A stretch of 17,743 nucleotides of DNA from assembly GCA_028877005.1 (NCBI GenBank), contig JAGWPI010000039.1, positions 1-17,743 of the forward strand, given 5' to 3'. Under the pieces are notes generated by a model that saw only the letters and a program-made list of their open reading frames with translations, did not search any database and was not told the DNA's origin. Below, one piece after another: positions 6,509 through 13,374 of the stretch (position 1 is its first letter; each line of letters opens with the position of its first letter). Position numbers and translations under genes: made by a program. The stretch is from Bacteroidota bacterium (GTDB lineage: Bacteria; Bacteroidota; Bacteroidia; Chitinophagales; Chitinophagaceae).

Positions 6509-9346
6509 ATGGCTACAAAAGAAAAAAAAAACCTAAACTCTTTGCCAAAAACTACCAAGCCTTTAGAAGATATAGTAGTAAAGGGAGCTAGAGTACATAA
6601 TCTGAAGGACATTACTGTTGCATTTCCTCGGAATAAGTTTATAGTAGTAACCGGGGTAAGTGGAAGTGGTAAATCCTCATTAACCATTGATACCTTATTT
6701 GCAGAAGGCCAACGCCGTTATGCAGAAAGTTTAAGTGCTTATGCCCGTCAATTTATGTCGAGAATGGTTAAACCCGATGTTGACTATATCAAAGGTTTAT
6801 GTCCGGCAATTGCCATTGAACAAAAAGTTATTACAAGAACACCCCGAAGTACGGTGGGTAGTATGACTGAAATTTACGATTATTTGCGCCTTTTATATGC
6901 AAGAATTGGAATAACCATTTCTCCCATTAGTGGAGGAATAGTAAAAAAAGATGATGTATCTGATGTTTTAACAGCAGTACAACAACTTAGTCAAGATAGT
7001 AAATGTTACTTTTTATTTAAATTTAAACAGCATATTGCCCGTTCCGTAGTAGAAGAACTAAACATTTTATTGCAAAAAGGCTTTTCTCGAATTTATTTTT
7101 CAGAGAACAGCCAAACACAATCCAATTCAGTATTGTACGCCATTGAAGATTTGTTAGAGAATGACGCAGCCATGGCAAATACATTATTTAAAAATAAAGT
7201 AACAGCCTATGTTTTGGTAGATAGAATTCGGATAAAGAAAATGGAAGAAGAAGACATTCATCGATTAACCGATTCCATCACTACTGCATTTTATGAGGGT
7301 GAAGGAGAAATGTTTGTAGAGGTGAATGAAAAAACAATCATGCATTTCAGTAACAAGTTTGAATTAGATGGTATTACTTTCGAAGAACCTGTTCCCAATT
7401 TGTTTTCATTTAATAATCCCTATGGTGCTTGCCCAACCTGCGAGGGATTTAGTCAGGTATTAGGAATTGATGAAGATTTGGTCATTCCCGATAAAACCCT
7501 CAGTATTTATGAAGGTGCAGTAGCTGCATGGAAAGGAGAAAAACTAAGTTGGTGGAAAGACCAGTTTATACAACACGCCAAAGGATTTCCCATTCATAAA
7601 CCCATTGTAGATTTAACCACAGAACAATACCAACAATTGTGGAATGGAACCGGGAAAGCATTGGGCATTCATGCATTTTTTAAAGAGGTAGAAGATAACC
7701 TTTACAAAATTCAATATCGGGTGTTACTTAGTAGGTTTAGAGGCCGAACCACCTGCCCCGATTGTAATGGATATAGATTAAGAAAAGAAGCATTATATGT
7801 AAAAATAAATGGCAAGCATATTGGCGAATTATGTGCTATGCCTATTAATGATTTACAGCAATGGTTTCTGGATATACAATTAAGCGAATTTGAACAACAG
7901 GTAGCAAAAAGAATATTGCAAGAAATTATACAGCGATTACAAACCATGCTGGATGTGGGTTTGGGCTATTTAAGTTTGAATAGATTGGCAAATAGCCTTA
8001 GTGGTGGAGAAAGTCAACGTATTCAATTGGCTAGAAGCCTTGGCAGTAATCTTACCAACTCTTTGTATATTTTAGATGAGCCATCCATTGGTCTTCATGC
8101 TCGCGATACAGAAAAACTTATTAAAGTACTAAAAAATCTGCGTGATTTGGGTAATACAGTTGTAGTAGTAGAACATGATGCTTTAATGATGCGAGAAGCA
8201 GATTTTATTATAGACATGGGTCCATTTGCTGCACATTTAGGTGGGGAAGTAATTGCTATGGGCAACTATGATGCTATTATTGCTAATGAAAAGAGTTTAA
8301 CAGGAAAATACTTAAAAGGCGAATTGCAAATTAAACCGCCGGAAAAGTTACGAACACCCAAGCAATTTATTACGGTAGAAGGTGCTCGTCAAAATAACTT
8401 AAAAAATATTACCATCAATTTTCCCTTACAAATGCTTTGTGTAGTAAGTGGTGTAAGTGGCAGTGGAAAAACTACCTTAGTAAAACAAATTTTATATCCG
8501 GCATTACAAAAATTAAAAGGTCAGCCGGCAGAAAAAACAGGACTACACAAAGCAATTAGCGGTGATATAAGTGCAATTGATCATATAGAAATGATTGATC
8601 AAAATCCAATTGGAAAATCTTCTCGTAGCAACCCTATTACATACATAAAAGCATATGATGGAATTAGAGATTTATATGCCCGTCAACCTTTATCTAAAAT
8701 TCGAGGTTTTCAACCCAAACATTTTTCGTTTAATGTAGATGGTGGCCGATGCGATGCCTGTAAGGGAGAGGGTGAACAATTAATAGAAATGCAATTTTTA
8801 GCCGACATTCATTTAACCTGCGAAGTATGTGGCGGAAAAAAATTTAAGGAAGAAGTACTAGAAGTACATTATAAAGAAAAATCAGTTTATGATGTGTTAG
8901 AAATGAGTGTGGATGAAGCCATAGAATTTTTTAAGGAAGAAAAAAGTATTTATCAATCCTTATTGCCTTTGCAGCAAGTAGGTTTAGGGTATATTAAATT
9001 AGGGCAATCATCTAGTACTTTATCTGGCGGCGAGGCACAGCGTGTAAAATTGGCCAGTTTTTTAGGAAAAGGGAAAGGGCATGGCCATATTTTATTTATT
9101 TTTGATGAACCAACAACAGGCCTTCATTTCCATGATATTAACAAATTATTGCAATCTTTTCAAGCATTAATTCACCAAGGCCATTCCCTTATTGTAATTG
9201 AACATAATACAGATGTAATTAATTGCGCAGACTGGGTAATAGATCTTGGACCCGATGCCGGCAATGCGGGTGGATATTTGGTTTATGAAGGCCCACCTAA
9301 ATCACTAAAGCAAATAAGCAAAAGTTATACGGGTAAATTCCTGTAA
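6509..9346 (+). CDS. uvrA: Excinuclease ABC subunit A (UvrA)
   Basis: DNA damage-recognition ATPase of nucleotide excision repair, acting as a dimer that loads UvrB. Residues are numbered from the upstream ATG at 6488 (952 aa). First Walker A GVSGSGKSS (56-64). First zinc module Cys315/Cys318 with Cys423/Cys426. First ABC signature LSGGESQRIQLA (504-515) and Walker B LDEPSIGLH (529-537). Second Walker A GVSGSGKTT (655-663). Second zinc module Cys755/Cys758 with Cys778/Cys781. Second signature LSGGEAQRVKLA (845-856) and Walker B IFDEPTTGLH (871-880). All expected domains are intact and the length is normal. I prefer the ATG at 6509 (MATKEKK, 945 aa), because the extra MCLFVID is an unlikely N-terminus for a cytosolic protein; 6488 has an AAAGGA only one base away, too close for a ribosome site. 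uvrB and uvrC are not nearby. A terminator follows. Confidence 0.97.
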   Translation: MATKEKKNLNSLPKTTKPLEDIVVKGARVHNLKDITVAFPRNKFIVVTGVSGSGKSSLTIDTLFAEGQRRYAESLSAYARQFMSRMVKPDVDYIKGLCPAIAIEQKVITRTPRSTVGSMTEIYDYLRLLYARIGITISPISGGIVKKDDVSDVLTAVQQLSQDSKCYFLFKFKQHIARSVVEELNILLQKGFSRIYFSENSQTQSNSVLYAIEDLLENDAAMANTLFKNKVTAYVLVDRIRIKKMEEEDIHRLTDSITTAFYEGEGEMFVEVNEKTIMHFSNKFELDGITFEEPVPNLFSFNNPYGACPTCEGFSQVLGIDEDLVIPDKTLSIYEGAVAAWKGEKLSWWKDQFIQHAKGFPIHKPIVDLTTEQYQQLWNGTGKALGIHAFFKEVEDNLYKIQYRVLLSRFRGRTTCPDCNGYRLRKEALYVKINGKHIGELCAMPINDLQQWFLDIQLSEFEQQVAKRILQEIIQRLQTMLDVGLGYLSLNRLANSLSGGESQRIQLARSLGSNLTNSLYILDEPSIGLHARDTEKLIKVLKNLRDLGNTVVVVEHDALMMREADFIIDMGPFAAHLGGEVIAMGNYDAIIANEKSLTGKYLKGELQIKPPEKLRTPKQFITVEGARQNNLKNITINFPLQMLCVVSGVSGSGKTTLVKQILYPALQKLKGQPAEKTGLHKAISGDISAIDHIEMIDQNPIGKSSRSNPITYIKAYDGIRDLYARQPLSKIRGFQPKHFSFNVDGGRCDACKGEGEQLIEMQFLADIHLTCEVCGGKKFKEEVLEVHYKEKSVYDVLEMSVDEAIEFFKEEKSIYQSLLPLQQVGLGYIKLGQSSSTLSGGEAQRVKLASFLGKGKGHGHILFIFDEPTTGLHFHDINKLLQSFQALIHQGHSLIVIEHNTDVINCADWVIDLGPDAGNAGGYLVYEGPPKSLKQISKSYTGKFL

Positions 9347-9372
9347 AAAACTTAGTTTTGCCGCTTTGAAGG

Positions 9373-9413
9373 GTTGATTCCTATCAAAAACATAGAAAAT
9401 CAATATTTTTTTT
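9373..9413 (+). terminator. Intrinsic terminator after uvrA
   Basis: TTGATT (9374-9379) pairs with AATCAA (9398-9403), and CTAT (9381-9384) with ATAG (9392-9395). A 7-nt A-rich loop closes the stem, which has a small internal loop. TA and then eight T (9406-9413) follow directly. It lies 27 bp past the uvrA stop and ahead of the infA promoter, so it separates the repair gene from the translation block. Confidence 0.65.
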
Positions 9414-9445
9414 ATCAAAATTTTCATATTTCGGTTGTATAAGTA

Positions 9446-9453
9446 TATCTTTG
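9446..9453 (+). promoter_or_regulatory. Bacteroidota -7 box of the infA operon
   Basis: TATCTTTG, followed by CA, is an exact match to TAnnTTTG in the strong form often seen ahead of Bacteroidota housekeeping genes. It lies 17 bp before the infA ATG, giving a very short leader of about 10 nt. The -33 region has only a T-rich TTTT (9421-9424), about 21 bp upstream. Together with the uvrA terminator it marks the start of the infA-rplQ unit. Confidence 0.6.
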
Positions 9454-9469
9454 CAGCCCCAAAAATTGT

Positions 9470-9688
9470 ATGTCGAAACAACCGTTGATTAAACAAGATG
9501 GAATTATTCTCGAAGCATTGAGTAATGCAATGTTTAGAGTTAGATTGGAAAATGGCCACGAAATTTTGGCTACCATTTCCGGGAAAATGAGGATGCACTA
9601 TATCCGAATATTGCCAGGTGATAAGGTTGGCGTAGAGATGAGTCCATACGATTTAAGCAGGGGAAGAATTATATTTAGGTATAAATAA
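9470..9688 (+). CDS. infA: Translation initiation factor IF-1
   Basis: A 72-residue OB-fold protein that binds the ribosomal A site during initiation. The sequence has the family pattern: a basic start ([11 protein letters not shown]), [32 protein letters not shown] in the beta barrel (about 22-53), and the closing [14 protein letters not shown]. Length and start are exactly as expected. It is the first gene of the translation block. The usual upstream genes secY and map are absent, and uvrA lies there instead, behind a terminator. rpmJ follows after 40 bp. Confidence 0.97.
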   Translation: MSKQPLIKQDGIILEALSNAMFRVRLENGHEILATISGKMRMHYIRILPGDKVGVEMSPYDLSRGRIIFRYK

Positions 9689-9728
9689 ATGCGTAGAATT
9701 AAATAAGCGAATAGCAAAACACCTTTTT

Positions 9729-9845
9729 ATGAAAGTAAGAGCTTCAATTAAAAAACGCAGCGCCGATTGCAAAATTGTAAAACGCAAAGGCAAGCTGTAT
9801 GTTATTAACAAAAAGAATCCTCGTTATAAACAACGTCAGGGATAA
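9729..9845 (+). CDS. rpmJ: 50S ribosomal protein L36 (bL36), zinc-free type
   Basis: A 38-residue gene. The protein begins [20 protein letters not shown] and ends NPRYKQRQG, which is diagnostic for L36, a small basic protein of the large subunit. In the zinc-binding form the four ligands are Cys11, Cys14, Cys27 and His33. Here the positions are Ser11, Cys14, Asn27 and Tyr33, so only one ligand remains and zinc cannot be held in the usual way (the C-minus type; I recall the same pattern in other Bacteroidota). The ATG at 9729 is 40 bp after infA and the stop is 31 bp before rpsM. Infer co-transcription with infA and rpsM. Confidence 0.96.
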   Translation: MKVRASIKKRSADCKIVKRKGKLYVINKKNPRYKQRQG

Positions 9846-9876
9846 TTTGAAAACGAATAAAAACTAAAATTCAGAT

Positions 9877-10257
9877 ATGGCTCGTATTGCCGGTATTGAC
9901 TTACCTAAGAACAAAAGAGGCGAAATTGGCTTAACCTATATTTATGGTATAGGCCCCTCTACAGCACGTTATATACTTGATAAATGTGGTATCGACTACA
10001 ATAAAAAAGTGAATCAATGGAATGATGATGAGTTAACAGCTATCAGAAACACCATTACTAACGAATTTAAAGTAGAAGGCCAGTTGCGTAGTGAAGTTCA
10101 AATGAGTATTAAACGTTTGTTGGATATAGCTTGTTATAGAGGTTTACGCCACCGTAAAGGGCTACCCGTTCGTGGACAACGTACCAAAACCAACAGTCGT
10201 ACTCGTAAAGGTAAACGTAAAACTGTTGCCGGTAAAAAGAAAGCAGTGAAGAAATAA
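9877..10257 (+). CDS. rpsM: 30S ribosomal protein S13 (uS13)
   Basis: A 126-residue protein of the small-subunit head, contacting tRNA and the inter-subunit bridge. It opens with [19 protein letters not shown], followed by the helix-hairpin segment [10 protein letters not shown] (about 22-31). The middle has [41 protein letters not shown] features (SEV at about 72; [16 protein letters not shown] at about 89-104), then a very basic C-terminal tail. Complete and normal in length. The ATG at 9877 follows rpmJ closely. An intrinsic-terminator-like hairpin begins 4 bp after the stop, so it may be the last gene of a short infA-rpmJ-rpsM transcript, or the upstream side of an attenuator. Confidence 0.98.
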   Translation: MARIAGIDLPKNKRGEIGLTYIYGIGPSTARYILDKCGIDYNKKVNQWNDDELTAIRNTITNEFKVEGQLRSEVQMSIKRLLDIACYRGLRHRKGLPVRGQRTKTNSRTRKGKRKTVAGKKKAVKK

Positions 10258-10260
10258 ATT

Positions 10261-10298
10261 GATGAAATATCCCTTCTTTTAGGGGTATTTCATTTTTT
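10261..10298 (+). terminator. Strong intrinsic terminator/attenuator between rpsM and rpsK
   Basis: Bases 10262-10274 pair with 10281-10293 in a 13-bp stem containing a single T-G wobble and CCC/GGG near the top. The loop is 6 nt (TCTTTT) and the stem is followed directly by a T-run (10293-10298). This is the classic intrinsic terminator form, lying inside the alpha operon. Either it ends the upstream transcript or readthrough is regulated. Confidence 0.7.
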
Positions 10299-10303
10299 AT
10301 AAA

Positions 10304-10376
10304 GGGTGTAATATTAGATCCCTGATTAACAGGAGGAGAGTTACTCCCGGATTTCGATGATCGAAATCAATTTTTT
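10304..10376 (+). promoter_or_regulatory. Structured leader upstream of rpsK with a second terminator-like hairpin
   Basis: After the first terminator comes a stretch with GGG (10304-10306) and CCC (10320-10322) able to pair, then AGGAGG at 10331-10336, partly enclosed in a small GGAG/CTCC hairpin (10335-10338 with 10344-10347). Next is GATTTCGA-tga-TCGAAATC (10350-10357 with 10361-10368), an 8-bp perfect stem, and AATTTTTT just after. The run looks like an RNA control element: ribosomal protein S4 regulates this operon in other bacteria, and structured S4-type leaders are recalled for Bacteroidia. Identity not verified. Confidence 0.4.
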
Positions 10377-10399
10377 AAACCGATTACCTCAAAAAAATT

Positions 10400-10810
10400 A
10401 TGGCAAAAACGCAAAAAGCACAAAACAGCGCAAAAGCTGCTGCAAAAAAAAGAATTGTAAAAGTAGATGCTGCCGGTGATGTTCACATCAGCGCTACTTT
10501 CAACAACATTATTATTTCTTTCACCAATAAACAAGGCCAAGTTATTAGCTGGTCATCTGCCGGTAAAATGGGTTTTCGTGGTTCTAAGAAAAATACCCCA
10601 TACGCCGCACAAATGGCTGCCGCTGATGCTGCTAAAGTAGCTGCAGATGCAGGTTTAAAAAGAGTGGATGTGTATGTAAAAGGGCCGGGTGCGGGTAGAG
10701 AAGGCGCTATTCGTTCTATTGCACAAAATGGTATAGAAGTAACTTCAATTAAAGATATTACTCCTTTGCCACACAATGGTTGTCGCCCTCCCAAACAACG
10801 CAGGGTTTAA
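10400..10810 (+). CDS. rpsK: 30S ribosomal protein S11 (uS11)
   Basis: A 136-residue protein of the small-subunit platform. After a basic Lys/Ala-rich N-terminal extension (about 1-20) comes the conserved core: [15 protein letters not shown] (about 32-46), [20 protein letters not shown] (about 52-71), [14 protein letters not shown] (about 93-106), and the invariant close [17 protein letters not shown]. Complete. The ATG at 10400 is preceded by AAAAAAATT and not by a Shine-Dalgarno sequence. The 142-bp spacer from rpsM holds two terminator-like hairpins, so its expression may be set separately from S13. Confidence 0.98.
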   Translation: MAKTQKAQNSAKAAAKKRIVKVDAAGDVHISATFNNIIISFTNKQGQVISWSSAGKMGFRGSKKNTPYAAQMAAADAAKVAADAGLKRVDVYVKGPGAGREGAIRSIAQNGIEVTSIKDITPLPHNGCRPPKQRRV

Positions 10811-10908
10811 TAAATGTTTATTTTTTCACAATTATAAAGGAATAAGTATTGATTTTAGATTTTTAATGATACTTGTTCGACAATAAAAAATCACAATTTA
10901 AATTAACT

Positions 10909-11514
10909 ATGGCAAGGTACACAGGTCCCAAGACCAAAATCTGCAGAAAATTTGGCGAACCAATTTTAGGTAATGCCAAATACTTAGACAAAAACAGTAA
11001 TCCTCCGGGTCAACATGGCGCTTCAAAAAAGCGTAAAACTTTAGGCGAATATGCTTTACAGTTGAAAGAAAAACAAAAAGCAAAATATACCTACGGTTTA
11101 TTAGAACGCCAATTCCGCAAAACTTTTGATGAAGCCTCTCGTATGAAAGGTGTAAAAGGTGAAAACTTAATTAAATTATTGGAAGCACGGTTAGATAATA
11201 CTGTTTTCCGTTTAGGTTTAGCAGCTTCTCGTCCTGAAGCCCGCCAATTAGTAACACACAAGCACATTACTGTTAATGGTGAAACCATGAATATTCCTTC
11301 TTATTCATGCAAACCCGGCGATATCATTGCTTATAAAGCAAAAAGCTTGCACAATTCTTCCATTACCAGCAAATTGCGTGGAAAAAATACCAAAATAAGC
11401 TGGTTAGATTGGAATGAAACCGAAAAGAAAGGTACTTTCATTACTTATCCTGAAAGAGAAGCAGTTCCTGAAAATATTAAGGAACAATTAATTGTAGAAT
11501 TGTATTCTAAATAA
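10909..11514 (+). CDS. rpsD: 30S ribosomal protein S4 (uS4)
   Basis: A 201-residue primary 16S rRNA-binding protein. The ATG at 10909 gives the family N-terminus MARYTGPKTKICRKFGEPIL; the frame extends 12 codons upstream to a TTG at 10873, but that is not conserved sequence. PPGQHGASKKRKTLGEYALQ features follow at about 44-63, then the S4 RNA-binding domain (about 94-157) with LEARLDNTVFRLG, RPEARQLVTHKHITVNG and the PGD turn. The N-terminal zinc cysteines found in some S4 proteins are absent (only Cys12 near the start). In other bacteria S4 is the translational repressor of the alpha operon, so the structured spacers around it are of interest. rpsK is 98 bp upstream and rpoA 86 bp downstream. 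Confidence 0.97.
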   Translation: MARYTGPKTKICRKFGEPILGNAKYLDKNSNPPGQHGASKKRKTLGEYALQLKEKQKAKYTYGLLERQFRKTFDEASRMKGVKGENLIKLLEARLDNTVFRLGLAASRPEARQLVTHKHITVNGETMNIPSYSCKPGDIIAYKAKSLHNSSITSKLRGKNTKISWLDWNETEKKGTFITYPEREAVPENIKEQLIVELYSK

Positions 11515-11555
11515 ATTCTCCTCATTTTCAGACATTGAATGCAAACCAAATTATT

Positions 11556-11574
11556 CAACCTCCTATTGGGGTTG
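11556..11574 (+). promoter_or_regulatory. Hairpin in the leader of rpoA
   Basis: CAACCTC (11556-11562) pairs with GGGGTTG (11568-11574), 7 bp with one T-G wobble and a 5-nt loop CTATT. It lies 26 bp before the rpoA ATG and has no T-run. It could mask or present the rpoA start in the message, or act as an RNA-processing site. Confidence 0.4.
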
Positions 11575-11600
11575 ATGTAAAATAAAAACCAAGTTTTAAT

Positions 11601-12602
11601 ATGGCCATATTAAACTTTCAAAAGCCCGATAAAATTGTTTTACAAAAAGCAACTGATTTCGAAGGCTTATTTGAATTTCGCCCACTTGAACCAGGTTATG
11701 GTTTAACTGTAGGCAACGCATTACGTCGTGTATTATTAAGTAGCCTAGAAGGTTTTGCTATTGTAGGTATTAAAATTGATGGTGTAGACCATGAATTTGC
11801 TACCATTAAAGGCATTACTGAAGATGTTACAGAAATGATTCTAAACTTAAAACAAGTTAGAATTAAACGCACCGTTGATCAGGAAGTAACTAATGAAAAA
11901 ATTACAATTTCTGTTAAGGGTGCCACCGAATTTAATGCAGGCATGATTGGTGCTGCCACATCTAATTTTCAGGTAATGAACCCTGAATTAGTTATTTGTA
12001 CTATGGATCCTACTGCCAAATTAGATATTGAATTAATTATTGCCAAAGGGCGCGGTTATGTTCCTGCAGAAGAAAACAAACCCAAAGATGCTCCATTCGG
12101 TTACATTGCTATTGATTCTATTCATACACCTATTAAGAATGTAAAATATTCTATTGAAAATTATCGGGTAGAACAAAGAACCGATTTCGAAAAATTGATT
12201 TTAGAAGTTGCTACCGATGGTACTATTCATCCGGAAGAAGCTGTAAAACAAGCTTCTCGTATTCTGATTCAACATTTAATGATCATTACGGATGAAAATA
12301 TTACATTCGATAATAAAGAAGATAAAAAAGAAGATGTAGTTGACGAGCAAATTTTACAATTGCGTAAAGTATTGAAAACACCTTTAGAAGATTTAGATCT
12401 TTCTGTACGTGCCTTTAACTGCTTGAAGGCTGCAAAAATTAATTCATTAAGTGAACTAGTTCAATATGAGCAGGAAGATTTGATGAAGTTTAGAAACTTT
12501 GGTCAGAAATCTTTATCTGAAATTGAACAAGTATTGCACGAAAGAGGCTTACATTTTGGTATGGATTTACAAAAATTAGGGCTCGATAATTTAGATAATT
12601 AA
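11601..12602 (+). CDS. rpoA: DNA-directed RNA polymerase subunit alpha
   Basis: A 333-residue subunit that dimerises to assemble RNA polymerase and contacts upstream promoter DNA. The N-terminal domain (about 1-235) shows [26 protein letters not shown] (the dimerisation block spans about 26-51), the [21 protein letters not shown] block (64-84) and GRGYVPAEE (150-158). An acidic linker (about 236-252, [13 protein letters not shown]) leads to the C-terminal domain, where [12 protein letters not shown] holds Arg270 and Asn273, and [10 protein letters not shown] holds Gly301, Lys303 and Ser304. These match the E. coli DNA-contact residues Arg265, Asn268, Gly296, Lys298 and Ser299. Complete. It is separated from rpsD by 86 bp with a hairpin and from rplQ by 83 bp with two hairpins. 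Confidence 0.98.
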   Translation: MAILNFQKPDKIVLQKATDFEGLFEFRPLEPGYGLTVGNALRRVLLSSLEGFAIVGIKIDGVDHEFATIKGITEDVTEMILNLKQVRIKRTVDQEVTNEKITISVKGATEFNAGMIGAATSNFQVMNPELVICTMDPTAKLDIELIIAKGRGYVPAEENKPKDAPFGYIAIDSIHTPIKNVKYSIENYRVEQRTDFEKLILEVATDGTIHPEEAVKQASRILIQHLMIITDENITFDNKEDKKEDVVDEQILQLRKVLKTPLEDLDLSVRAFNCLKAAKINSLSELVQYEQEDLMKFRNFGQKSLSEIEQVLHERGLHFGMDLQKLGLDNLDN

Positions 12603-12614
12603 TTTAAACAATCC

Positions 12615-12630
12615 GGTGCCCATCGGTACC
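12615..12630 (+). promoter_or_regulatory. Hairpin after rpoA
   Basis: GGTGCC (12615-12620) pairs with GGTACC (12625-12630), 6 bp with one G-T wobble and a CATC loop, 12 bp past the rpoA stop. There is no following T-run. This is a compact GC-rich stem in an AT-rich spacer, perhaps an mRNA stability or processing element. Confidence 0.35.
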
Positions 12631-12641
12631 TAATTATTCAC

Positions 12642-12670
12642 AGCTTATAATTCCTGACACGGTATAAGCT
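12642..12670 (+). promoter_or_regulatory. Perfect 8-bp hairpin ahead of rplQ
   Basis: AGCTTATA (12642-12649) and TATAAGCT (12663-12670) are perfect complements with a 13-nt loop. The structure ends 15 bp before the rplQ ATG, so it would lie next to the ribosome loading area. No T-run. A leader structure controlling L17 is possible but unproven. Confidence 0.4.
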
Positions 12671-12685
12671 TTAAAACAAAAAGTC

Positions 12686-13234
12686 ATGCGTCACGGAGAC
12701 AAAATCAAAAATCTTGGCCGTAAAAAGGCACATAGAGAAGCACTTTTATCCAACTTAGCCAGTGCTTTAATTACACACAAGCGTATCGTAACTACCTTAG
12801 CCAAAGCTAAGGCATTGCGTACTTATGTTGAACCTTTATTAACAAAAACAAAGAAAGGCGAAACTAAAGAACAAATTAGCCATCAGCATAGAGTAGTTTT
12901 CAGCTATTTGCAAAATAAAGCAGCTGTAAAAGAATTGTTTACTGTAGTAGCTCCAAAAATTGCTTCAAGACCCGGTGGTTACACTCGTATCATTAAGTTA
13001 GGTATTAGACCTGGTGATAATGGAGAAATTGCCATGATTGAATTGGTTGATTTCAATGAAATTTACGGTAAAACAGCCAATGTAGCAACAGAACCTGCTA
13101 AGAAAACAAGACGTGGTCGTCCTAAAAAATCTGCTGAAACGACAGAAGCAGTAACCACTACTGAAACTGCTCTTGCAGAACCTGCCGCAACTCAGGCCGA
13201 TACTACTTCAACCGAAACAAAAGCAGCAGAATAA
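12686..13234 (+). CDS. rplQ: 50S ribosomal protein L17 (bL17) with a long C-terminal extension
   Basis: The core (about 1-126) is ordinary L17: [20 protein letters not shown], then [23 protein letters not shown] (pieces at 22-44), [19 protein letters not shown] (93-111) and IELVDFN (118-124). The protein lies near the exit tunnel of the large subunit. E. coli L17 ends near residue 127, but this one continues to 182. The extra tail starts with a basic patch containing RRGRPKK (142-148), which matches an AT-hook core (Arg-Gly-Arg-Pro), and continues as a low-complexity Thr/Glu/Ala stretch, acidic and surely disordered. The tail may be lineage-typical; its function is unknown. Last gene of the alpha operon, with a strong terminator 25 bp downstream. 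Confidence 0.96.
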   Translation: MRHGDKIKNLGRKKAHREALLSNLASALITHKRIVTTLAKAKALRTYVEPLLTKTKKGETKEQISHQHRVVFSYLQNKAAVKELFTVVAPKIASRPGGYTRIIKLGIRPGDNGEIAMIELVDFNEIYGKTANVATEPAKKTRRGRPKKSAETTEAVTTTETALAEPAATQADTTSTETKAAE

Positions 13235-13259
13235 GTGAAAGCTTTTAAAAATATCAATC

Positions 13260-13288
13260 AAGCAAGACTGAATGGTCTTGCTTTTTTT
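13260..13288 (+). terminator. Intrinsic terminator of the ribosomal operon
   Basis: GCAAGAC (13262-13268) pairs perfectly with GTCTTGC (13275-13281), extended by two A-T pairs into the T-run, with loop TGAATG and then seven T (13282-13288). Textbook form, 25 bp past the rplQ stop. Confidence 0.9.
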
Positions 13289-13346
13289 ATGTTTCAACTT
13301 TTTTATTTTGAGGATAACTTTATTCATACACCTGCTTTAAAAACAT

Positions 13347-13354
13347 TTTATTTG
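13347..13354 (+). promoter_or_regulatory. Possible -7 box upstream of carA
   Basis: TTTATTTG, followed by CA, differs from TAnnTTTG at one position and lies 20 bp before the carA ATG, after the rplQ terminator. No good -33 element is seen. A promoter is needed here because transcription from rplQ should stop at 13288. Confidence 0.3.
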
Positions 13355-13374
13355 CACAACAATTTCTGTATAGT

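Noticed and set aside
10357..10481. A small reading frame starting at ATG 10357, after the AGGAGG at 10331, overlapping rpsK in another frame.
   Set aside because: AGGAGG is 20 nt away, too far for a ribosome site. The ATG lies inside the hairpin and the peptide (Lys/Cys-rich, out of frame with rpsK) shows no protein-like pattern.
10483..10794. Long open frames on the opposite strand of rpsK, and similarly opposite rpsD, uvrA and the GT9 gene.
   Set aside because: They lie fully within well-identified genes, show no protein-family features and have no promoter or start context.
10873..10908. TTG start adding 12 residues to S4.
   Set aside because: The sequence before MARYTGPK is not S4-like and lies in a spacer. 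The ATG at 10909 gives the universal S4 N-terminus.
10331..11564. AGGAGG (10331-10336) and CCTCCT (11559-11564) are complementary and could pair within the operon message.
   Set aside because: Only 6 bp over more than 1.2 kb, with no extension on either side. Expected by chance.
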